Positions 1 through 5,597 of a stretch of 11,836 nucleotides of DNA are shown here, piece after piece (position 1 is the stretch's first letter; the number at the start of each line of letters is the position of its first letter). The DNA is from UMGS902 sp045538895 (GTDB taxonomy: Bacteria > Bacillota > Clostridia > Oscillospirales > CAG-272). The translations under genes were made by a program, and so were the position numbers. Under the pieces are notes generated by a model that searched no databases, had not been told where the DNA came from, and worked only from the letters and a program-made list of their open reading frames with translations. The stretch is from assembly GCA_045538895.1 (NCBI GenBank), contig JAZQEH010000016.1:1-11836 (forward strand). Reading direction: 5' to 3'.

Positions 1-128
1 GTAGTGGTTTCCTCTGCAACAGTGGTAGTTTCCTCTGCAGCAGTGGTGGTTTCTTCTGCAACAGTGGTGGTTTCCTCTGCAACAGTAGTAGTTTCCTCTG
101 CAACAGTGGTAGCTTCTTCTGCAACAGT
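1..128 (-). repeat. 21-bp coding tandem repeat (TVAEETT units)
   Basis: Six in-frame copies of a 21-bp unit lie within the secreted-protein fragment and continue past position 1. Copies read TVAEEAT, TVAEETT (three times), TAAEETT and TVAEETT in translation order. Differences are mainly in third codon positions (GAA/GAG, ACC/ACT), with two amino acid changes. Because the unit length is a multiple of three, gain or loss of copies would keep the frame. Confidence 0.9.
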
Positions 129-356
129 GGTAACTTCAACAGGCTCGACCTTTGTTTCGGGTTCGGAAGCCGCAGAGGTGATTTCCTCTTTGGGTTCTTC
201 GACCGACTCGGGAGCCTCGGTTGTGATGGCAGGCTCTTCCGTTTCAGTGTTCTGTGTGTCTAACTCTGCCGCCATTACCTGTAAAGGCAACATAGAAACG
301 ATCATCAGAACAGCTAAAAGTAACGGGAGAGCCCTTTTGGCTATTTCTTTAATCAT
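1..356 (-). CDS. Secreted Thr/Glu-repeat protein, N-terminal fragment (runs off left edge)
   Basis: Only the first 118 codons are in the window; the frame is open to position 1. The ATG at 356-354 is preceded by a consensus AAGGAGG (370-364) with 7 bases between, which fixes the start. Residues 1-30 form a classic Sec signal peptide: basic K3, K7, R8, a Leu/Val/Met-rich core, and VMAA at 27-30 as the probable cleavage region. Residues 31-75 are acidic and rich in Thr, Glu and Pro. From residue 77 a seven-residue repeat, consensus TVAEETT, is present six times and continues off the edge. Such low-complexity Thr/Glu stretches are typical of exposed linkers in cell-surface proteins of Gram-positive bacteria. 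No catalytic or binding domain is visible, so function is unknown. It lies downstream of the araC-type gene on the same strand but has its own candidate promoter. Exported protein is confident; any role in fibre degradation is only a guess from context. Confidence 0.85.
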   Translation of the reverse strand, partial: MIKEIAKRALPLLLAVLMIVSMLPLQVMAAELDTQNTETEEPAITTEAPESVEEPKEEITSAASEPETKVEPVEVTTVAEEATTVAEETTTVAEETTTVAEETTTAAEETTTVAEETT

Positions 357-432
357 AGTTTATCCTCCTTCAAAGTTAAAACTATAAAATTGTTCGGAAC
401 TAATAATGGGATACTTATCCATTATCTAATTT

Positions 433-461
433 ATTATGACATATTTTACTGTAAAATGCAA
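433..461 (-). promoter_or_regulatory. Candidate sigma-A promoter of the secreted repeat protein
   Basis: Reading the minus strand, TTGCAT (461-456) is followed after 17 bases by CATAAT (438-433), with TG one base before it as in an extended -10. The start of transcription would lie near 426, giving a leader of about 70 bases before the ATG at 356. The spacer contains the palindrome at 443-457. This would let the gene be expressed independently of the upstream araC-type gene. Support is sequence match only. Confidence 0.55.
443..457. promoter_or_regulatory. 15-bp palindrome ATTTTACTGTAAAAT, possible operator
   Basis: The arms ATTTTAC (443-449) and GTAAAAT (451-457) are perfect inverted repeats around a single T. 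The site sits inside the -35/-10 spacer of the candidate minus-strand promoter, where a bound repressor would block RNA polymerase. In AT-rich DNA such a palindrome can arise by chance, and I do not recognise it as the site of a known regulator. A second, weaker inverted repeat, ATAATGG/CCATTAT (403-409 and 419-425), lies just downstream of the predicted transcription start. Confidence 0.35.
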
Positions 462-494
462 TAATATTATAAAAATTGGTAGGAAAAGTTTTTG

Positions 495-1283
495 TTAAAC
501 TGTACTTGTTTGCTCAAGGCGGTATTCACTCGGCGTTTTTTCGGTTGCTTCCTTGAAAGCACGGTTGAAATTTCTCATGCTGCCAAAACCGCAGTCGAGT
601 GCGATTTGTGTTATTGCTTTGTCGCCTTTAAGCATCTTTTTTGCATCCTCGATACGCATTGTGGTGATGAATTTTGAAAAACCCACCTTGAATTTGTCCG
701 AAAAAACGTGTGACAGATGCGTAGGTGAGTAACCCAGCACCTTAGCTACAGAGGTAAGCGTAATAGGTTCTCTGTAGTGGGCAGAACAGTATTCTATCAG
801 CTTTTGCTCGATTGATGCGTCCTTTGTATTGGCGGGGAGTAGTTTGAGCAGGGGTAAAAGCCTGCCGAGAATCAAGGAGATATAGCCTTGAACGATGCCT
901 TTTGAGTAGGGCATATCCTTAAGACTTGTGTCAGTGGATTTTAAAAATAACAGGTCGGTTTCTTCGTCTGCGGCAGATTTAATGACGGGAGATTCGGGTG
1001 TCATATTGCAGAAAACGGCATCAAAAACCGGCAGATTTTTTGGAAAAAGCAGAACAAAATTTTCGGCATTGGTTGCATCGTGTGAATGTATTTGACCGGG
1101 AAAAACGAAGATGACGTCACCTGCGTTCAAGTCGTATTTTTTAAAGTTTATGTAATGCCGCATTTTGCCTGTTCTTATGTACATAACTTCTACGTAATCG
1201 TGTACGTGCTGTTGCATAAATCTTGCTTTTTCACGGTGCCATGCGTGTATTCCGCGCCATCTCGTTTCATAAATTATAGCCAT
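495..1283 (-). CDS. AraC-family transcriptional regulator with N-terminal cupin domain
   Basis: This 262-residue protein has the usual two-domain layout of sugar-responsive AraC regulators. The N-terminal half is a cupin-type ligand-binding domain: H26 and H28 in QHVHDY, then a beta-rich stretch ending in GDVIFVFPGQIHSHDA (residues 55-70). The C-terminal ~100 residues (about 160-255) carry two helix-turn-helix motifs, the first around TLTSVAKVLGYSPTHLSHVF (175-194) and the second around ITQIALDCGFGSMRNFNRAF (224-243), followed by the family ending TPSEYR. I chose the ATG at 1283 because GGGAG lies just upstream of it; a GTG at 1295 would add four residues but has no ribosome binding site. The gene is transcribed divergently from the GH3 operon, 109 bp away, so it probably controls that operon in response to a saccharide. 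The inducer and whether it activates or represses are not visible. No clear terminator follows it. Confidence 0.93.
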   Translation of the reverse strand: MAIIYETRWRGIHAWHREKARFMQQHVHDYVEVMYIRTGKMRHYINFKKYDLNAGDVIFVFPGQIHSHDATNAENFVLLFPKNLPVFDAVFCNMTPESPVIKSAADEETDLLFLKSTDTSLKDMPYSKGIVQGYISLILGRLLPLLKLLPANTKDASIEQKLIEYCSAHYREPITLTSVAKVLGYSPTHLSHVFSDKFKVGFSKFITTMRIEDAKKMLKGDKAITQIALDCGFGSMRNFNRAFKEATEKTPSEYRLEQTSTV

Positions 1284-1331
1284 GTTCTCCCTCACAATCG
1301 CAAAAAATGTCTATTTATTCTTTTTATCTTT

Positions 1332-1360
1332 CTTTCATTATAGCATGTTTTTGCTATAAT
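1332..1360 (+). promoter_or_regulatory. Candidate promoter of the GH3 operon
   Basis: A perfect TATAAT (1355-1360) is preceded by TGC, forming an extended -10. The best -35 at a 17-base spacing is CTTTCA (1332-1337), a poor match to TTGACA, which fits a promoter needing an activator such as the adjacent AraC-type protein. Transcription would start near 1367, leaving a leader of about 26 bases that carries GGAGG (1381-1385), 7 bases before the ATG at 1393. Confidence 0.65.
1337..1360. repeat. Perfect 9-bp inverted repeat forming both divergent -10 elements
   Basis: ATTATAGCA (1337-1345) and TGCTATAAT (1352-1360) are exact reverse complements separated by 6 bases. Each arm is the extended -10 of one of the two divergent promoters, so the promoter region is nearly two-fold symmetric. 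Confidence 0.85.
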
Positions 1361-1365
1361 ACAAG
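1337..1365 (-). promoter_or_regulatory. Candidate promoter of the araC-family gene
   Basis: On the minus strand an extended -10, TGC followed by TATAAT, occupies 1345-1337. A weak -35, TTGTAT (1364-1359), lies 16 bases upstream. Transcription would start near 1330, about 47 bases before the ATG at 1283. It overlaps the opposing promoter almost completely. Confidence 0.6.
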
Positions 1366-1392
1366 TAGAATGTTGTTTTCGGAGGAAAGTCA

Positions 1393-4300
1393 ATGAAGGT
1401 CAAACATTTATTTTCTTTAACGCTTGCAATTTTGCTGATTTGCAGCTTGCTTGCCGTAAACGGCGGAGCGTATTTTGTTTCGGACGGTGCGGACAAGGCT
1501 TATGATGCAGCATCCGAAGCACTTGTGCTTCTCAAAAATGAGAACGGTGCACTTCCGCTTACCGCAAGCGACAAAATCGCAATTTTTGGCGAAGGGCAGG
1601 TTTATACCGACGGTAAGACCGGCGGCTTCTTTCTGATGGGACGTGGCAGCGGCTATTTTGTACCGTCCGAAACTCCCAAGAGTCCTTGTGACGTGCTTGC
1701 ATCGTATGTAGAAAACGGCAAGCTTGGCGGCGTTTACACTGCTTTATCCGAATCATATAAAGCCGCAGCTGTTGCCGACAAGGACTTTGCGTATTCTCCC
1801 ACCGATGAAGAATATGCGGCGGCAGCAGCGTATGCCGATAAAGCCGTGTATATACTTAACAGAACCTCGGCGGAGGGTGTGGATATTTCAAAGGCTAATT
1901 TCTATCTCACTGCCGCAGAGGAAAGCGAACTTAAAAAGGTTTGCGCAGCATTTAACGGCAAGCCCGTTGTAGTTGTGATCAACACCGGCAGTATGATAAA
2001 CTGCGGATTTGCAAACGGACGTGTTGACGGTATTTATGCTGATGCGGTTATTACTGCTACGTATCTTGGTATCCGTGGCGTTGATGCACTTTGCGGCGTC
2101 CTTGTCGGCGACATCAACCCTTCGGGTAAAACTGTTGACACCTACGCAAAGACTCTTGAGGATTATCCGAGTTACAACGGATTTTATGAAAGCAAAGACT
2201 ATACTACTTATTATGAAGATATTTACACAGGCTATCGCTATTTTGAAACCTTTAATGTAGACGTAGACTATCCGTTTGGATACGGACTTTCGTACACAAC
2301 CTTTGATATTTCCGATGTTACATACACCGAAACAGACGGTAAAATAACCGTTACTGCCAAGGTTACAAACACCGGCAGTGTGGCAGGCAAAGAAGTTTTG
2401 CAGGTTTACTTCGGTGCACCGCAAAAGGGAACGGGTTCGTCCGTTCTTTCCAAGGCTTCAAAGGAGCTTTGCGGCTTTGCAAAGACAAGTCTGCTTGCGG
2501 CAGGCGAAAGTGAAACACTCTCCGTAACGTTTGATATTGACACAATGGCATCATATGATGATCTCGGTGCAACCGGTCACAAATCTGCATACGTTATGGA
2601 AGCCGGCGACTATACGGTTTACGTTGGTAATTCTGTACGCAACACCGTAGTTGCAGGCACACATACAGAAGAGGCTCTCCGCATTACCGAGCAGTTTTCC
2701 ACTCTTTGTGAGCCTACAACACCGTTTGAGCGTATGACCTTTGACGGTACAGAAACAGTAGGCGAAACCTCTGCTTTCAGAAGCGACCTTTTGCATAATC
2801 CCACCGAGGTGAAGCAGAGCTATCCCAAGAAGCAGATTCAGTTTGTCGATACACTTAACGGTAGTGCTACCATGGATGAATTTCTTGCACAGATGTCAAA
2901 CGAGGAGCTTGCAACCGTTGCACTTATGACAAATGCTTCACCCACAAATACAGGTGCGTGGGGTGCGAGTGCAGAAGTTGCTGAAAAATATGAGATTCCG
3001 CTTGCATATACCTGCGACGGACCTGCAGGTATCCGCCATACCACCAAGGGCACGGGACTTCCGTGTGCGACTGCACTTGCATGCACGTGGAATAAGGATG
3101 CGGTTGCGGCTCTCGGTGATGTAGTCGGCAGAGAGTGTGTAATGACCGATATCGACGTATGGCTTGCTCCAGGTGTCAATATTCACCGTTATCCTCTTTG
3201 TGGACGTAACTTTGAATACTATTCCGAAGACCCGTTTATTTCGGGTGTGATGGCGGGCGAGCTTATCAAGGGTGTTGAAAAACATGGCATCGCATGCTCC
3301 ATCAAGCATTTTATAGCAAATGAAAAAGAGCAGAACCGCTCGCAGGCTGACTCACGTATGTCCGAGCGTGCTCTCCGTGAAATATACCTTGTTCCTTTCA
3401 AAATGGGTGTTGATGCAGGCGTTAGTACCGTTATGTCGTCATACAACTTTTTGAACGGCACCGAAACAAGTGAGAGTGCCGAGCTTCTCCGTGGTATTCT
3501 TCGTGGCGAGTGGGGATTTGACGGCGTTATTACTACAGACTGGTCAAATGACTCAAACCTTGCAAAAGAAGTTATCGCAGGTAACAACGTTCATTCTTCT
3601 ATGCATTACGGTGCTGACGGCAGTGCATATGAGTATCATATGGAAGATAAATATGCCGAGCTTATTGCCGGTATCGAAAGCGGTGACGTCAGCCGTTCAC
3701 TCCTTATCGAAAATGCTACCTATATGATGAATCTGCTCACAGATACAATGGCAGCAGAGCGTCTTGAAAATCCCGAAGTTTTCACTGTTAATGCTTCGGG
3801 CGAGAGTAAATTTGAAGCGGAAAACTATACTTACAAGCACGGATATGCACGTCCTGAAAAGTCGGGCAGCCGTACGGTAATGTCGTATGTGCGTGCAACC
3901 GGCATGCATGTTCCTTACCTCACATATACGCTTGATGTTGAAAAAGAGGGATATTATATTCTTTCTGCAAGCTATGCAAATGCTTCTACCGACTCTAATC
4001 TGAACGCACTCCGTGTGTTTGTAAACGGTACAGAGCAGTTGACTAACTATAATGCTACTCCGACAGGCGGATGGTCAAAGGTTGCTGATGCTGAAATCGG
4101 CAAAGTGTATCTGCCAAAGGGTACTGTTCAACTTAAGGTTAAGAGTGCGGTGAACCGTGCATGCGGTAACTTTGATACGTTCACTCTTACACCTGTTAAT
4201 GAAGCATATACTCCCATTTCGACTCCCGAAGCACTTGTTGCCATTATGGGCGACAACACAAAGTGGGGCGGTAGTTACTACCTTACAAATGATATCAACT

Positions 4301-5571
4301 TAACAGATGTAAGCGGACAAGGCCCTATCGGTACAAATTCCGTAAACTTTACGGGTAAGTTTGACGGTATGGGACATAAAATAGAGGGACTTTCGCTCAT
4401 GACCGCCAATGAACAGGATTTCGGACTTTTCGGCAAGGTAAAGGGCGGTGTTGTACGTGACCTCACCGTTTACGGCTCTGTTACCTCCACAAAGGCAGGC
4501 AATGCAGTTGTCGGGGGTGTTGTAGGTACTCTTGACCCCGACTCTTTCGTTGTTGACTGTACAAACTACGTGAACGTTACATATAACAATACAACCAAAG
4601 CCGCAAAGGGCGTTGGCGGTGTTGTCGGATATGTTTATGCCGGCACAACAAATACAGGTACCGTGGTGAAGAATTGTACAAACAACGGTACGGTTAAATC
4701 AATTACCGGCGGCAAAGATGCGGTAGTTGGCGGTATTGCAGGTGTTATCAGTACAAATGCTGCTTCCGGCACTGCGTCACCCGGTAATGCACTTGTTGTA
4801 TACTGTGAAAACTACGGTGCTGTAATCGCTGAAGGAGTAAAGGCCGGCGGTATTGCAGGATACATTGATCAGCTTGCCCCCGGCGGCAAAATCGAGGTTG
4901 CATATTGTGTAAATCATGGCTCTGTAACATCTACCAAGGGACGCATGGGCGGCATTGTCGGATGGGTGTACGGACGTACAACCACCGAAAGCAGAGTACC
5001 AAATATCAGTTTCTGCCTTAATAACGGTAACGTAACCACCGATGTTGGCTATGAATCGGGCGGAGTGCTTGGTTATAACGTAGGTGCAAATATGGATAAC
5101 TGCGTAAATCTCGGAACACTTACCGCAAACGATAGCACAACTTCCGAAAAGCCGATGGGCGGTGTTGTGGGAAAAACGTATACGACGACCTCGCTTGTGT
5201 TTAATATTGCTAATTGCTATACGTCGGTTGGCGACGTAATTCCTACGGTAGGACATGAAAAACCGGAACAATTTGTACTTACGTCTTGTCAAAATGTAAG
5301 TAAAAGTGATATTATTAATAAAAACACCACGCTTACCTACGGTGACGGAGGATATACCATTATAAACGGCGAGCTTGTACTTGCGGTATTTGCACCCGCA
5401 GGGAATAACGGCGATGTGAATTCTGACGGTAGAATTGATATTGCCGATGTGCTTTGGATTATAAATGGTATGGTTAATAATAATGTGAGCGACTCTTTTG
5501 ACATAAGCGGCGACGGTATAGTAAATCTTGTTGATGTGCTTCGTGTTTTTAAGGCAATAATAATTGATTGA
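1393..5571 (+). CDS. Secreted GH3 glycoside hydrolase with swapped domains, CBM6-like module, GLUG-like repeats and dockerin
   Basis: A 1392-residue exported enzyme, probably a beta-glucosidase or related exo-glycosidase. Residues 1-27 are a signal peptide. The GH3 parts are in reverse order: the C-terminal alpha/beta domain comes first (about 38-300, starting ASEALVLLKNENGALPL and ending PFGYGLSYTTF), then a fibronectin III-like domain (305-430), then the TIM-barrel domain (490-790). In the barrel, D542 and R548 of DGPAGIR, RNFEYYSEDP (605-614) and K638-H639 match substrate-binding motifs, and D716 in GVITTDW is the expected nucleophile. E161 in SAEGVD is my candidate acid/base. Residues 805-935 (FEAENY start) resemble a CBM6/CBM35 module. 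Residues about 945-1315 hold GLUG-like repeats and 1340-1392 a dockerin. Swapped GH3 enzymes are known from rumen Ruminococcus and Butyrivibrio. Start chosen from GGAGG 7 bases upstream. It is first in an operon with a second GH3 gene 26 bp on. Substrate cannot be read from sequence; beta-glucoside and beta-xyloside both fit. Confidence 0.93.
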   Translation: MKVKHLFSLTLAILLICSLLAVNGGAYFVSDGADKAYDAASEALVLLKNENGALPLTASDKIAIFGEGQVYTDGKTGGFFLMGRGSGYFVPSETPKSPCDVLASYVENGKLGGVYTALSESYKAAAVADKDFAYSPTDEEYAAAAAYADKAVYILNRTSAEGVDISKANFYLTAAEESELKKVCAAFNGKPVVVVINTGSMINCGFANGRVDGIYADAVITATYLGIRGVDALCGVLVGDINPSGKTVDTYAKTLEDYPSYNGFYESKDYTTYYEDIYTGYRYFETFNVDVDYPFGYGLSYTTFDISDVTYTETDGKITVTAKVTNTGSVAGKEVLQVYFGAPQKGTGSSVLSKASKELCGFAKTSLLAAGESETLSVTFDIDTMASYDDLGATGHKSAYVMEAGDYTVYVGNSVRNTVVAGTHTEEALRITEQFSTLCEPTTPFERMTFDGTETVGETSAFRSDLLHNPTEVKQSYPKKQIQFVDTLNGSATMDEFLAQMSNEELATVALMTNASPTNTGAWGASAEVAEKYEIPLAYTCDGPAGIRHTTKGTGLPCATALACTWNKDAVAALGDVVGRECVMTDIDVWLAPGVNIHRYPLCGRNFEYYSEDPFISGVMAGELIKGVEKHGIACSIKHFIANEKEQNRSQADSRMSERALREIYLVPFKMGVDAGVSTVMSSYNFLNGTETSESAELLRGILRGEWGFDGVITTDWSNDSNLAKEVIAGNNVHSSMHYGADGSAYEYHMEDKYAELIAGIESGDVSRSLLIENATYMMNLLTDTMAAERLENPEVFTVNASGESKFEAENYTYKHGYARPEKSGSRTVMSYVRATGMHVPYLTYTLDVEKEGYYILSASYANASTDSNLNALRVFVNGTEQLTNYNATPTGGWSKVADAEIGKVYLPKGTVQLKVKSAVNRACGNFDTFTLTPVNEAYTPISTPEALVAIMGDNTKWGGSYYLTNDINLTDVSGQGPIGTNSVNFTGKFDGMGHKIEGLSLMTANEQDFGLFGKVKGGVVRDLTVYGSVTSTKAGNAVVGGVVGTLDPDSFVVDCTNYVNVTYNNTTKAAKGVGGVVGYVYAGTTNTGTVVKNCTNNGTVKSITGGKDAVVGGIAGVISTNAASGTASPGNALVVYCENYGAVIAEGVKAGGIAGYIDQLAPGGKIEVAYCVNHGSVTSTKGRMGGIVGWVYGRTTTESRVPNISFCLNNGNVTTDVGYESGGVLGYNVGANMDNCVNLGTLTANDSTTSEKPMGGVVGKTYTTTSLVFNIANCYTSVGDVIPTVGHEKPEQFVLTSCQNVSKSDIINKNTTLTYGDGGYTIINGELVLAVFAPAGNNGDVNSDGRIDIADVLWIINGMVNNNVSDSFDISGDGIVNLVDVLRVFKAIIID
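4453..5178 (+). repeat. GLUG-like beta-solenoid repeats inside the secreted GH3 protein
   Basis: Residues about 1021-1262 repeat a pattern of C-x-N-x-G-x-V followed after 10-25 residues by G-G-[VI]-x-G. GG[VI]xG-type elements occur seven times: GGVVG (1041, 1075), GGIAG (1113, 1152), GGIVG (1186), GGVLG (1223) and GGVVG (1256). Cys-Asn elements include NCTNNGTV, YCENYGAV, YCVNHGSV, FCLNNGNV and NCVNLGTL. This matches the GLUG family of surface proteins, thought to form a beta-solenoid used for adhesion or as a spacer. Function in this enzyme is inferred. Confidence 0.75.
5410..5568 (+). other. Type I-like dockerin domain (C-terminus of the secreted GH3)
   Basis: Residues 1340-1392 contain two calcium-binding F-hand repeats: DVNSDGRIDIAD followed by a helix, and DISGDGIVNLVD followed by a helix. 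The acidic or Asn/Ser ligands at loop positions 1, 3, 5, 9 and 12 are present in both. Dockerins bind cohesins on a scaffoldin. The residues at loop positions 10-11, which set cohesin choice in classic type I dockerins, are Ile-Ala and Leu-Val, not the Ser-Thr pair of Clostridium thermocellum. No cohesin or scaffoldin is in the window. Confidence 0.9.
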
Positions 5572-5597
5572 TTTCGGAAAATAACTGGAGAATAACT

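Noticed and set aside
4..387. Plus-strand open frame with Val/Ser-rich repeats (VVVSSAT)
   Set aside because: It is the antisense of the signal-peptide and TVAEETT-repeat gene on the minus strand, which has a perfect ribosome binding site; the plus frame starts with GTG and has none.
1284..1295. GTG start at 1295 for the AraC-type regulator
   Set aside because: No purine-rich site lies upstream of it; the GGGAG within these bases serves the ATG at 1283.
1393..5571. Possibility that the first GH3 is a fusion of two separate genes or an assembly artefact
   Set aside because: The frame is open throughout, the fibronectin-like domain sits in the correct order for known swapped GH3 enzymes, and each GH3 part occurs only once, so a natural permutation explains it better.
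5568..5597. Upstream TTG start for the second GH3 gene, overlapping the previous stop
   Set aside because: No ribosome binding site precedes it, while GGAG lies 7 bases before the ATG at 5598, and GH3 homology begins right after that ATG.
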